Source: Salinarimonas chemoclinalis
Lineage (GTDB): Bacteria; Pseudomonadota; Alphaproteobacteria; Rhizobiales; Beijerinckiaceae
Assembly (NCBI RefSeq): GCF_041514305.1
Contig: NZ_JBGMWH010000015.1
Location: 25,486 to 89,485 of the forward strand
Direction of reading: 5' to 3'
DNA: 64,000 bases
Made by a program: the position numbers and the translations under genes. The notes under the pieces are model-generated. The model was not told the origin of the DNA and searched no databases. It saw nothing but the letters and a program-made list of their open reading frames with translations. Shown here piece after piece: positions 54,016 to 61,895 of this stretch. Within the stretch, counting starts at the first letter, position 1. The number at the start of each line of letters is the position of its first letter.

Positions 54016-54975
54016 ATGTGGCTCGTTCGTTACATTCCCGTCGAGACGAAGTACGCCTTCATGCGCTGGCGGCGCTGGAGCTTCCCGTTCTCGGCGGCGC
54101 TCTCGATCCTGTGCGTCGCGGCCTTCTTCGGGCTCGGCATGAACTTCGGCATCGACTTCCGCGGCGGCACGCTCGTCGAGCTGCAGTCGCGCGAGGGGCC
54201 GGCGAACATCGCCCAGATCCGCGACGAGGCGAACGCGCTGGGCTTCGGCCAGGTGGAGGTGCAGGAGTTCGGCACCCCGCGGGACGTCTCGCTGCGCGTC
54301 CAGGTGCAGGTGGCGCGGGACGGCCTGACCGAGGAGGAGGTGCAGCAGGAGGTCGTCGCCGACCTGCGCGCGACCTTCGAGGACGACTACGTCTTCCGCC
54401 GCGTGGAGGTGGTGGGGCCGCGGGTCTCCGGCGAACTCGTGCAGTCCGGCACGCTCGGCGTCGTGTTCGCCATCTTCGGCGTGCTGGTCTATCTCTGGTT
54501 CCGCTTCGAATGGCACTTCGCGGTGGGCGCCGTCATCGCCACGCTGCACGATCTCGTGCTGACGATCGGCTTCTTCGCCATCACGCAGATCGAGTTCAAC
54601 ATGACCTCGATCGCCGCGATCCTCACCATCCTCGGCTATTCGCTCAACGACACGGTGGTGGTCTACGACCGTATTCGGGAGATGCTGCGCAAGTACAAGC
54701 GCATCACGGTCCATCAGGTGCTCGACGTCGCCATCAACGCCACGCTCTCGCGCACGATCCTCACGGGCGTGACGACGTTCCTCGCGCTCCTCGCTCTCGC
54801 CTTCCTGGGCGGCGAGGTGATCAAGGGGTTCGCCTATGCGATGATCTTCGGCCTCGTGGTCGGCACCTATTCGTCGGTGTTCATCGCCGCGCCGATCCTG
54901 ATCTATCTCGGCGTGCGTCCGGCGAGCGAGATCGCCGAGGCGGAAGCGGCGGCGCGCGCGCAGCCGGCCGAGTAG
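54016..54975 (+). CDS. secF: protein translocase subunit SecF
   Basis: A 319-residue membrane partner of SecD. MNFGIDFRGGTLVELQS (about 42-58), GYSLNDTVVVYDRIRE (about 211-226) and the six-helix arrangement are diagnostic. The stop lies 14 bases before the Mth938-like gene, so the operon extends beyond the translocase. Confidence 0.97.
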   Translation: MWLVRYIPVETKYAFMRWRRWSFPFSAALSILCVAAFFGLGMNFGIDFRGGTLVELQSREGPANIAQIRDEANALGFGQVEVQEFGTPRDVSLRVQVQVARDGLTEEEVQQEVVADLRATFEDDYVFRRVEVVGPRVSGELVQSGTLGVVFAIFGVLVYLWFRFEWHFAVGAVIATLHDLVLTIGFFAITQIEFNMTSIAAILTILGYSLNDTVVVYDRIREMLRKYKRITVHQVLDVAINATLSRTILTGVTTFLALLALAFLGGEVIKGFAYAMIFGLVVGTYSSVFIAAPILIYLGVRPASEIAEAEAAARAQPAE

Positions 54976-54989
54976 GGTAGGGTGACGCC

Positions 54990-55391
54990 ATGGCCGCGGA
55001 CGATCCCCGGGGTGGCCGGCTGCACGACGGCTTCGTCCCCGGCCGCTGGCCGATCGACGCCTACGGCGCGGGCGGCTTCCGCTTCGCGGACATGTCGCAC
55101 CGCGGCTCGATCCTGGCGCTGCCGTCCGGCATCCACGCCTGGGACCCGGCGACGCCCGCGGATTTGACGCTGGCCGCCTTCGTCCCGGCTCTGCGGGAGG
55201 CGGAGGCGATGGAACTCCTGCTCGTCGGCGTCGGGGCGGATCTCGTGCTCCTGCCGGAGGAGGTGATGTGGGGACTGCGCGAGAGAGGCCTACGGGTCGA
55301 GGTGATGCAGACGGGTGCGGCGGCGCGCACCTTCACGATCCTGCTCGGCGAGAGGCGCCGCGTCGGCGCGGCGCTGCTCGCCGTCCCCTGA
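54990..55391 (+). CDS. Mth938-like domain protein (DUF498)
   Basis: A 133-residue single-domain protein related to human NDUFAF3 and Mth938. GGFRFADMSHRGSILALPSG (about 28-47) and MELLLVGVGADLVLLPEE (about 73-90) match the family. Commonly found after secF in alphaproteobacteria. In mitochondria the homologue assists complex I assembly; its bacterial role is unproven. Confidence 0.88.
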   Translation: MAADDPRGGRLHDGFVPGRWPIDAYGAGGFRFADMSHRGSILALPSGIHAWDPATPADLTLAAFVPALREAEAMELLLVGVGADLVLLPEEVMWGLRERGLRVEVMQTGAAARTFTILLGERRRVGAALLAVP

Positions 55392-55413
55392 CCACATCCC
55401 GGCGGTCCCCGCG

Positions 55414-56304
55414 ATGAGCGCGGACGACGCCGCCCTTCGCGGCAGCGCCCTCGCCGAGGACGCACCGGAGCACGCGCGTGCCTGCGAGCGCATCGTGCGG
55501 CGCGACGATCCCGATCGCTGGCTCGCCACGCTCTTCGCTCCCGCCGCGGCGCGCCCGGCGCTCTTCGCCCTCTACGCCTTCGCCGCCGAGGTCGCGCGCG
55601 TCCCCGAGCGCGTGCGCGAACCGCTGCCGGGCGAGATCCGCCTGCAATGGTGGCGCGACGCGCTCGAGGGGACGCGGGCGGAGGAGGCGCGTGCGAACCC
55701 CGTCTTCGCGGCGCTGGAGGAGACGATCGCACGCCATCGCCTGCCGCGCGCGCCCCTCGTCGGCCTCGTCGAGGCGCGCATCCACGACCTCTACGACGAC
55801 CCGATCGCCACCGTGAACGACCTCGAGGGCTACGCGGGCGAGACGTCCTCCGTGCTGATGCGGCTCGCGAGCCTGATCCTGGCCGGCGGCGCCGACCCCG
55901 GCCATGCGGACGCCGCGGGGCACGGCGGCGTCGCCTATGCGCTCGCTGGGCTGATGCGCTCCTTCCCCTGGCACGTCCGCGACGGCCGGCTCTACGTGCC
56001 GCCGGTGGAGACGCTCGCGCGCCACGGGCTGACCCGCGAGCGCGTGCTCGCGGGGGAGGGCGGCCTGCCGCTCCAGGCGGCGCTCCAGGACATGCGCGCG
56101 CTGGCGCGCCGCCACCGCGCCGAGGCGTGGCGCGCGCTCGCCGGCGCGCCGCGGGCGATCGTGCCCGCGTTCCTGCCGCTCGCGCTCGTCGAGCCGGCCC
56201 TGAAGGCCATGGAGCGGCCCGGCTTCGACCCCTATCGCAGCGTCGTCGAGATCCCGCAATGGCGCCGGCAGCTGGCGCTTTGGTGGGCGTCGCGGCGGAT
56301 GTGA
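55414..56304 (+). CDS. squalene/phytoene synthase-family protein (NDUFAF6-like)
   Basis: A 296-residue all-helical protein of the isoprenyl synthase head-to-head fold. The first region normally holding DxxxD reads LFALYAFAAEVARVPE (about 50-65). The second, DDPIATVNDLEGYAGETSSVLM (about 128-149), replaces the usual DxxxD-type metal site with weaker acidic residues. NDUFAF6-like proteins often lack catalytic residues and assist complex I; its place beside an NDUFAF3-like gene favours that over carotenoid synthesis. It lies 22 bases after the previous gene. Confidence 0.8.
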   Translation: MSADDAALRGSALAEDAPEHARACERIVRRDDPDRWLATLFAPAAARPALFALYAFAAEVARVPERVREPLPGEIRLQWWRDALEGTRAEEARANPVFAALEETIARHRLPRAPLVGLVEARIHDLYDDPIATVNDLEGYAGETSSVLMRLASLILAGGADPGHADAAGHGGVAYALAGLMRSFPWHVRDGRLYVPPVETLARHGLTRERVLAGEGGLPLQAALQDMRALARRHRAEAWRALAGAPRAIVPAFLPLALVEPALKAMERPGFDPYRSVVEIPQWRRQLALWWASRRM

Positions 56305-56314
56305 GGTCCGCACC

Positions 56315-56944
56315 TCACGCGGCGGGAAAGCGCGTCGTCGCGACGAGGACGATGGCGACGAGGAGCACGGCCCCGGCGCCGCGCGCCACCAGCCGGCGGC
56401 GGCGCGGGCTCCCGACCCAGCGCCGGCTGCCGGCATCCGCGAAGAGGCCGGCGGCGAAGTAGAGGACGAGGCACAGCCCGCTCGTCGTCGCCCCGAGCAG
56501 CAGCGCCTGGCTCCACAGCGGCCCCTGCGCCGGCGAGACGAACTGCGGCAGGATGGCGAAGTAGAACAGGATGCCCTTCGGGTTGAGCGCGCTGGTCAGC
56601 ACGCCGAAGGCGAAGTCCTCGCCCCGCGAGATCCCGGGCACGTCCGCGGTCTCGACCAGCGATCCGTCCGACGTGAACAGCCGGTAGGCGAGCGAGGACA
56701 GATAGGCGAGGCCCAGCGCCTGGACGACCCTGAAGACGCTCTCCTCCAGCTGGAACACGAGCCCGACGCCCAGCGCCACGAGCCCCGTGAACACGAGATA
56801 CCCCGCCGCGATCCCCGACGCCGCCCAGAAGGCGGCGACGCGCCCGCGGGTCATGGAGCGGCCGACGACGTAGAGCATGTCGGGGCCGGGGACCATGATG
56901 AGGCTGACGACCGTCGCGACGAAGAGGAGGTAGGAGGTGGGCAT
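56315..56944 (-). CDS. LysE-family amino-acid exporter
   Basis: A 209-residue six-helix membrane protein. The N-terminal MVPGPDMLYVVGRSMTRGRVA (about 17-37) is the LysE/RhtB signature. ATG 56944 has GGAG six bases upstream; an ATG five codons earlier is possible. It is divergent from an Lrp/AsnC regulator, the usual control pair for amino-acid export. It converges with the preceding gene, 10 bases apart. Confidence 0.9.
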   Translation of the reverse strand: MPTSYLLFVATVVSLIMVPGPDMLYVVGRSMTRGRVAAFWAASGIAAGYLVFTGLVALGVGLVFQLEESVFRVVQALGLAYLSSLAYRLFTSDGSLVETADVPGISRGEDFAFGVLTSALNPKGILFYFAILPQFVSPAQGPLWSQALLLGATTSGLCLVLYFAAGLFADAGSRRWVGSPRRRRLVARGAGAVLLVAIVLVATTRFPAA

Positions 56945-56968
56945 GGGGATCTCCGGCATTCGGCCATC

Positions 56969-56984
56969 GCCGGATCTTTCCGGC
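56969..56984. promoter_or_regulatory. possible Lrp operator in the lysE/lrp divergent region
   Basis: Inverted repeat GCCGGA-N4-TCCGGC in the 128-base divergent spacer. It could bind the adjacent Lrp-type regulator or simply be a hairpin; no promoter pair is clear. Confidence 0.3.
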
Positions 56985-57072
56985 TGTGATGCGGCGGTTG
57001 CTTGGTGGCGGCGATCAGAGCATGATCCTACGCCGGCTGCAGCCGAACGATTTCCCGCATGGAGCCAGTCAC

Positions 57073-57543
57073 GTGCGCCTCGACCGAACCGATTTCGAGA
57101 TACTCCGCGTTCTCCAGAACGACGCCCGGACGCCCAACAAGGTGCTGGCGGCGGAGGTCGGGCTCGCCGGCTCGACGGTGCACGAGCGCGTGAAGCGGCT
57201 GGAGGCGGCGGGCGTGATCCGCGGGGCGACGGTCACGCTCGATCCGGCCGCCTTCGGCGTGGGGCTCGAGGCGATCCTGATGGTGACGCTGGCCAAGCAC
57301 GACCGCGCCCTCGTCGACCGCTTCATGACGGAGGTGGCGCAGGTGAACGAGGTGCGTGCCCTGTTCCTGATCTCGGGGCGCTGGGACGTCGTCGCCCATG
57401 TCGTCGTGCGCGACGTGGCGCACCTGCGCGACCTCGCGCTCGACGCCTTCACCAGCCGCGAGGGGGTCGAGCAGATCGAGACGGCGGTGGTCTTCGAGAG
57501 GCGCGAGAGCCGTGCGCTGGCGCCGCTGTTCGCGCCCGGGTGA
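57073..57543 (+). CDS. Lrp/AsnC-family transcriptional regulator
   Basis: A 156-residue regulator with an N-terminal HTH (about 1-60; DRTDFEILRVLQNDARTPNKVLAAEVGLAGSTVHERVKRLEAAG) and a C-terminal RAM ligand domain (about 70-150). GTG 57073 has GGAG upstream and gives normal Lrp length; ATGs 29 codons upstream would make it unusually long. It is divergent from the LysE exporter and probably senses the exported amino acid. Confidence 0.88.
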   Translation: MRLDRTDFEILRVLQNDARTPNKVLAAEVGLAGSTVHERVKRLEAAGVIRGATVTLDPAAFGVGLEAILMVTLAKHDRALVDRFMTEVAQVNEVRALFLISGRWDVVAHVVVRDVAHLRDLALDAFTSREGVEQIETAVVFERRESRALAPLFAPG

Positions 57544-57552
57544 CGTCGTCGC

Positions 57553-58434
57553 TCACGCCGCCACGGCCGCCGCAGACGGGCGGCGGCAGAAGGTCTCGCG
57601 GATGATGCGGGCGAGGTCGTCGACCGCGCGCATGCCGTGGTCGCGTCGCAGGTAGAGGCTCACCGAGAGCGGCGGCACCGGCGGCAGGCCGCAGTCCGGC
57701 GGCAGGATCTCGAGGTTGGACGGCACGGCGGAGGCGAGCATGGTCGTCACGCCGAGGTCGCTCTGCACCGTGGCGTTGAGCGCGTCGACGTTGGCGATCT
57801 CGACCACCGGGCGCCAGTCGACGTCCGCGGCGCGCAGGGCGGCGAGTGTCGGCGGGCGAATCGAGCAGGTCTCCGAGCCGATGGAGATCGGCACCGGGCG
57901 CTGCAGCCACGCGTCCCCGCCGCGGGCGCCGACCCAGACGAGGCGGTCGACCATCAGCGTCTCGCCGTGCGGCTCGGTCGAAACCTCCTCGACGATGCCG
58001 AGATCGATCTCGCCGCGCTCCACCGCCTCGCGGATCTCGCGCGAGGCGTGGCTGAACAGCCGCACGCGCACGCGTGGGCAGCAGCGCGCGAAGCGCTTGA
58101 GCACGGGCGCCGCGTAGCCGGGCACGAGATCGTAGGGGAAGCCGAGCCGGATCTCGCCGGTCTCGACGGGGGCCGTCATCTCCGCCCAGATCTGGTCGTT
58201 GACGGCGAGGAGGCGCTTGGCGAGGCCGAGCAGGCGCTCGCCCTGCGCGGTCAGGGCGAGGCCGCGACGTTCGCGCTCGAAGAGCAGGCCGCCGAAGCTC
58301 TCCTCCAGCCGCTTGATCTGCTGGCTCACGGCGGCCTGCGTGAGGTTGAGCACGCCTGCCGCCGCCGTCATGCCCCCTGTCTCGGCCACGGCGACGAAGG
58401 CGCGCAGCAGGGCGGTGTCGAGGTTTCGGGCCAT
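57553..58434 (-). CDS. LysR-family transcriptional regulator (VtlR/LsrB-like by context)
   Basis: A 293-residue regulator: winged HTH (about 1-65; AVAETGGMTAAAGVLNLTQAAVSQQIKRLEE) and a two-lobed substrate domain (about 90-290). The neighbouring divergent gene encodes a DUF1127 protein, and a T-N11-A palindrome lies between. In Brucella and Agrobacterium the LysR regulator VtlR activates small DUF1127 genes, so this may be an orthologue; identity is inferred from context only. Confidence 0.85.
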   Translation of the reverse strand: MARNLDTALLRAFVAVAETGGMTAAAGVLNLTQAAVSQQIKRLEESFGGLLFERERRGLALTAQGERLLGLAKRLLAVNDQIWAEMTAPVETGEIRLGFPYDLVPGYAAPVLKRFARCCPRVRVRLFSHASREIREAVERGEIDLGIVEEVSTEPHGETLMVDRLVWVGARGGDAWLQRPVPISIGSETCSIRPPTLAALRAADVDWRPVVEIANVDALNATVQSDLGVTTMLASAVPSNLEILPPDCGLPPVPPLSVSLYLRRDHGMRAVDDLARIIRETFCRRPSAAAVAA

Positions 58435-58445
58435 GGCGCGCTCCG

Positions 58446-58512
58446 GGATAAGGCGTCGTTATCCTGTGCATCATGACCATTCGTTTCCATGATGCAAGCG
58501 CCTTCGCTAGCG
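58446..58512. promoter_or_regulatory. LysR boxes and promoter of the DUF1127 gene
   Basis: Two palindromes: GGATAA-N7-TTATCC (58446-58464), which contains a T-N11-A LysR core, and TGCATCATG-N12-CATGATGCA (58467-58475 and 58488-58496). A rightward promoter candidate is TTTCCA (58484-58489), 17 bases, CTAGCG (58507-58512), weak as expected for an activated promoter. Confidence 0.6.
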
Positions 58513-58552
58513 TCTCCTCATCGCCGCTTCGGCGAGCCACAGGAGACGAGCC

Positions 58553-58810
58553 ATGTCCGCAACCTGCCTCTCACACACCTGCTCGGATCGCGCGCTCGGG
58601 AGCGTGCCCCTCGTGCCCCGTCGGGCGAAGGCGGAGCCCGGGCTCTTCGGCGGGCTCATCGCCCGCCTCGCCCGCGAGCTGCGGCTGCGCCGGGCCGCGC
58701 GGACGCTCGAGGCGATGCCGGATCATCTGCTCTCGGACATCGGGCTCGCGCGCGGGGACATCCCGGACGCCATCCGCAACGGCCGCGCCTGGCGCGAGGA
58801 CGGCCGCTGA
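58553..58810 (+). CDS. DUF1127 domain small protein
   Basis: An 85-residue arginine-rich protein. The C-terminal half carries the DUF1127 core LRLRRAARTLEAMPDHLLSDIGLARGDI (about 43-70). ATG 58553 has AGGAG upstream. Divergent from a LysR regulator with shared palindromes, as in VtlR-controlled loci. DUF1127 proteins can act as RNA-binding or stress factors; the specific role is unknown. A second DUF1127 protein lies at 2401-2646. Confidence 0.88.
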   Translation: MSATCLSHTCSDRALGSVPLVPRRAKAEPGLFGGLIARLARELRLRRAARTLEAMPDHLLSDIGLARGDIPDAIRNGRAWREDGR

Positions 58811-58831
58811 GCGATCCCCTGCGCCGGGCGC

Positions 58832-58857
58832 GAACCCTCGGGCGGGACAGCGCGTTT
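58832..58857 (+). promoter_or_regulatory. EcfG-like (general stress) promoter for the DUF3008 gene
   Basis: GAACC (58832-58836), 16 bases, CGTTT (58853-58857), close to the alphaproteobacterial EcfG consensus GGAACC-N16/17-CGTT; only the first G of the -35 differs. It reads toward the DUF3008 gene 45 bases downstream. Confidence 0.55.
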
Positions 58858-58901
58858 CCAGTCGTCGCCGCAGCGATGCGGCCTCACGAGGGAGGCGCGC
58901 C

Positions 58902-59090
58902 ATGCCCGCCAAGTCGACGAAGCAGCAGATGGCCGCCGGCGCGGCGCTCTCCGCGAAGCGCGGGGAGACGAAGACGTCGGATCTGAAGGCCGCCTCGCGC
59001 TCCATGGTCGAGTCCATGAGCGAGGAGGAGCTCGAGAAGATGGCGCACACCGACCGCAAGAACCTGCCGGAGAAGGCCTCCGAGGACTGA
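58902..59090 (+). CDS. DUF3008 small protein
   Basis: A 62-residue hydrophilic protein: MPAKSTKQQMAAGAALSAKRGE start, and TDRKNLPEK near the C-terminus, matching DUF3008. Such proteins are common in Hyphomicrobiales and are often in general stress regulons. The ATG follows GGGAGG. A bidirectional terminator follows. Confidence 0.88.
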   Translation: MPAKSTKQQMAAGAALSAKRGETKTSDLKAASRSMVESMSEEELEKMAHTDRKNLPEKASED

Positions 59091-59118
59091 CGGTCGCGTG
59101 GCCGACGCGGAAACGGAA

Positions 59119-59140
59119 AGGGCGGCCCGCAGGCCGCCCT
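59119..59140. terminator. bidirectional terminator between DUF3008 and rplI
   Basis: AGGGCGGCC (59119-59127), loop CGCA, GGCCGCCCT (59132-59140). It is flanked by TTTCCGTTT on the minus-strand side, so it can end rplI as well as the DUF3008 gene. Confidence 0.85.
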
Positions 59141-59175
59141 CGAACGTTTCATGACGACCCGGCGAGAGCGCGGGA

Positions 59176-59781
59176 TCAGACGTCCTCGCCCGTCTGCGGC
59201 GCGTCCTCGTCGGAGCCGCCGCGGCCTCGGCTCTCGTACTCCTCGAGCGCCGCGCCGACCTCCAGGCCGAGTTCGTCGAGGTCGAGTTCCTCGCGGGCGA
59301 AGACGTCCTCGCCGCGGGCCAGGCGCTCGGCCTCGTCGGGCGAACGGGCGACATTGACGGTCACCATCGCCTCGACCTCCGGGTGGAGCAGGATCGCGAC
59401 CTTGTGCAGGCCGAGGGTCTTGATCGGCTGCGAGAGCTGGATCTGCTGGCGCGAGACGGTGAAGCCGGCGCCCGTGATCACGTCGGCGAGGTCCCGGGTG
59501 GCCACCGAGCCGTAGAGCACGCCGGACTCGCCCGCCGAGCGGATCAGCACGAAGCTCTGGCCGTCGAGCTTGGCGTTGACCTCCTGCGCTTCCTGCTTGC
59601 GCTCGAGGTTGCGGGCCTCGAGCTGGGCGCGCTGCTGCTCGAAGCGGGACTTGTTGTCCGCGGTGGCGCGCAGCGCCTTGCCGAGGGGGAGCAGGTAGTT
59701 GCGGGCGTAGCCGTCGCGAACGCGCACGGTCTGCCCCATCTGGCCGAGCTTGGGAACGCGCTCGAGAAGGATGACTTCCAT
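59176..59781 (-). CDS. rplI: 50S ribosomal protein L9
   Basis: A 201-residue ribosomal protein; MEVILLERVPKLGQMGQTVRVRDGYARNYLLP is the L9 start (given as shorter motifs MEVILLERV and GYARNYLLP). A long central helix follows, then the C-terminal RNA-binding domain and an acidic tail ending DEDAPQTGEDV, longer than in E. coli (149). It is last in the rpsF-rpsR-DUF2232-rplI cluster, 5 bases after the DUF2232 gene. Confidence 0.97.
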   Translation of the reverse strand: MEVILLERVPKLGQMGQTVRVRDGYARNYLLPLGKALRATADNKSRFEQQRAQLEARNLERKQEAQEVNAKLDGQSFVLIRSAGESGVLYGSVATRDLADVITGAGFTVSRQQIQLSQPIKTLGLHKVAILLHPEVEAMVTVNVARSPDEAERLARGEDVFAREELDLDELGLEVGAALEEYESRGRGGSDEDAPQTGEDV

Positions 59782-59786
59782 CGGTC

Positions 59787-60752
59787 TCACTCCTTGGGAG
59801 GTTTTCTGACGATCGTGGGCGGGCCGCCCGAGAACCAGCGCCGGCGCAGCCGGAAAGCGCTGTCGGCGATGCCGAACAGCAGCATCGCGATGAGGATCAG
59901 CCCCTGGCTGAACAGAATCAGCAGGTAGGTGCCGAAGAGCAGGAAGCCGCGACCGGGCCGGCCGCGGCTGACGTCGTGAAGCGCCGCGAGCCCCTGCAGC
60001 GCGAAGGCCATGACGAAGGCGCCCGTCAGCGCGGCGGCGAAGACGCCGACGAAACCGCCGACGAGGTTCGCGACGAGGACCGCGCCGAGGAAGGCGAAGA
60101 CCGCCTGGCGCGGCATCAGGGTGGAGGGGATGTCGGGCCACGGCCGGGCGAGGCGCCCGGAGATCTGCACGATCTTTGCGCCGAGCCAGACGTAGAGCAC
60201 GAGGATGACGGTGAAGCCCTGCGCTGCGAACACCGGCGCGAGCTCCGCGATCGTGCCGGCGAGCGCGTCCGGGTCGACGCCCTCGGCGCCCGACAGCGTG
60301 GGCTCGGCGGCGAACAGCGCCGCGGTCGCCTCGCGCACGCGCTCCTGATAGGTCGCGTAGTCGAAATCCGGGACGGCCGCGGCGGCGACGAAGGTCAGCG
60401 CGGCGACGGCGGCGATCCAGGCGAGCAGCCGGCCGAGCGGGTACCACTCCATCGTGCCGTCCGCGTTCGCGCGGCCCAGCAGCACGAGATAGGCGAGCCA
60501 CCAGGCGGGCAGCCCGCTGGCCAGCGCGAAGCCGAGCCCGGAGACCGGCTCCAGCGCGATCGCGAGCGCGATGCCGCCGACCACGGCGCCGACGAGGCCG
60601 GCGCGGTGGTCCCAGCCGAGCGCGGCGACGAGGATCGGGATCGGCGCGAGCAGGTACAGGAGCAGCGCGATGGCGCTGCCCTGGATCACCGTCGCGGTGA
60701 GCAGCGCGGACACGAGGCCGGCGCCGATGCCGATGAGGATGAAGTGCTGCAC
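59787..60752 (-). CDS. DUF2232 membrane protein
   Basis: A 321-residue inner-membrane protein with about eight hydrophobic helices. DUF2232 genes lie between rpsR and rplI in most alphaproteobacteria. The GTG start at 60752 (reading VQHFILIGIGAG) has GGGA about 8 bases upstream and gives the usual N-terminus; the open frame continues another 17 codons. Function unknown, possibly transport. A 9-bp hairpin lies just upstream of the gene. Confidence 0.9.
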   Translation of the reverse strand: MQHFILIGIGAGLVSALLTATVIQGSAIALLLYLLAPIPILVAALGWDHRAGLVGAVVGGIALAIALEPVSGLGFALASGLPAWWLAYLVLLGRANADGTMEWYPLGRLLAWIAAVAALTFVAAAAVPDFDYATYQERVREATAALFAAEPTLSGAEGVDPDALAGTIAELAPVFAAQGFTVILVLYVWLGAKIVQISGRLARPWPDIPSTLMPRQAVFAFLGAVLVANLVGGFVGVFAAALTGAFVMAFALQGLAALHDVSRGRPGRGFLLFGTYLLILFSQGLILIAMLLFGIADSAFRLRRRWFSGGPPTIVRKPPKE

Positions 60753-60830
60753 GTCGCTGTCCCGTCGCGGTCTCGCGAGGTTAGGGACGGCTCGAAGGCC
60801 CACGGGATCGCGGGCCCGGCCGCCCCAGCG

Positions 60831-60852
60831 CGCCCGGCGCGGACGCCGGGCG
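60831..60852 (-). terminator. hairpin between rpsR and DUF2232
   Basis: CGCCCGGCG (60831-60839), four-base loop, CGCCGGGCG (60844-60852). In the minus-strand transcript the loop reads UCCG. With no T-run it is more likely a partial attenuator or processing site than a full terminator. Confidence 0.45.
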
Positions 60853-60880
60853 AGGGGGTATCACGCGCGTCGGGGCGCGC

Positions 60881-61126
60881 TCACTTGATCACGAAGGGGA
60901 TCAGCCCGAGAATACGCGCGCGCTTGATCGCCTGGGCGAGTTCGCGCTGCTTCTTGGCCGACACCGCCGTGATGCGGGAGGGGACGATCTTGCCGCGCTC
61001 GGACACGTAGCGCGAGAGCAGCTTGACGTCCTTGTAGTCGATCTTCGGCGCGTTGGCGCCCGAGAACGGGCACGTCTTGCGACGGCGGAAGAAGGGGCGA
61101 CGGCCCCCGGCAGCACCACCGGCCAT
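60881..61126 (-). CDS. rpsR: 30S ribosomal protein S18
   Basis: An 81-residue ribosomal protein: RRPFFRRRKTCPFSG (about 9-23), KIDYKDVKLLSRYVSERGKI (about 28-47) and RARILGLIPFV near the end. It binds S6 on the platform of the 30S subunit. It lies 2 bases after the rpsF stop. Confidence 0.98.
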   Translation of the reverse strand: MAGGAAGGRRPFFRRRKTCPFSGANAPKIDYKDVKLLSRYVSERGKIVPSRITAVSAKKQRELAQAIKRARILGLIPFVIK

Positions 61127-61128
61127 GA

Positions 61129-61608
61129 TCAGCTCTCCTCGCCCTGGCTCGTCGTCTCCTCCTCGCGCCGGCGACGTTCGCCGCCGAACCGCTCGCCGCG
61201 ATCGCGATCGCCGCGCTCGCCGCGATCCCGGTCGCCGCGCGGGCCGCGGTCGCCGCGGTCACCGCGCTCGCCGCGATCGTCGCGGTCGCGCTTCTGCATC
61301 ATGGCGGAGGGCTCGGGATCGAGGGCCTCGACCTTGATGGTCATGAAGCGCAGGACGTCCTCGGAGAGGCGCATCTGGCGCTCCATCTCCGCCACCGCGG
61401 GGTGCGGCGCGTCGATGTTGAGGAGGGTGAAGTGGGCCTTGCGGCTCTTCTTGATGCGGTAGGCGAGGGTCTTGAGCCCCCAGGGCTCCACCTTCTCGAC
61501 CTTGCCGCCGTTGCCCTCGATGATCCCCTTGAAGGTCTCGACCATCGATTCGACCTGCTGGCTCGTCACGTCGGGACGCGCCAGGAAGACGTGCTCGTAC
61601 AATGCCAT
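61129..61608 (-). CDS. rpsF: 30S ribosomal protein S6 with long charged tail
   Basis: A 159-residue protein. Residues 1-100 are a normal S6 fold (MALYEHVFLARPDVTSQQ; WGLKTLAYRIKKSRKAHF about 43-60). Residues 107-149 are a highly charged tail of repeated RGD/RGE/DRG units. The frame extends upstream, but ATG 61608 is the standard start. First gene of the ribosomal operon; a leader of about 180 bases precedes it. Confidence 0.96.
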   Translation of the reverse strand: MALYEHVFLARPDVTSQQVESMVETFKGIIEGNGGKVEKVEPWGLKTLAYRIKKSRKAHFTLLNIDAPHPAVAEMERQMRLSEDVLRFMTIKVEALDPEPSAMMQKRDRDDRGERGDRGDRGPRGDRDRGERGDRDRGERFGGERRRREEETTSQGEES

Positions 61609-61795
61609 CTGTGGCCTTTCTCTCGTTCTCGCGCGTCCGATCGGCGCCAAGCCCTCCGAGCCTGCCTCAGGCCCAAAGCGATTGTTCGAAGGCGGAGACA
61701 CGGGACGACGGGGCGCCTGCACCCCTGCCGCCGGCGCCGAGTGGGCGCGAGCGACCGTCCGTTCAGCCCCCGGCCGGAGCGAACGCGAGGTGGCG

Positions 61796-61824
61796 GACAT
61801 ACGCCAAAGGGGCGCGTCTTGCAA
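61796..61824 (-). promoter_or_regulatory. rpsF operon promoter
   Basis: On the minus strand TTGCAA (61824-61819), 17 bases, TATGTC (61801-61796). Transcription would begin near 61789, giving a 180-base leader, long enough for an S6:S18 autoregulatory structure, which I could not fold by eye. Confidence 0.65.
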
Positions 61825-61860
61825 GGCCGGCGACGGACGAATTCGACGGGCGCATCGGTT

Positions 61861-61895
61861 TTGACGTGAACCATCCCCCCGCCTAGAGTGCCGGC
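61861..61895 (+). promoter_or_regulatory. marR promoter predicting a leaderless transcript
   Basis: TTGACG (61861-61866), 17 bases, TAGAGT (61884-61889). The expected start site, 6-7 bases downstream, falls on the A of the marR ATG (61896). No ribosome site is present, so the message is probably leaderless. Confidence 0.6.

Noticed and set aside
55414..56304. Phytoene synthase of a carotenoid pathway
   Set aside because: Aspartate-rich motifs are weak, no other crt genes are present, and the NDUFAF3-like neighbour favours an assembly-factor type homologue.
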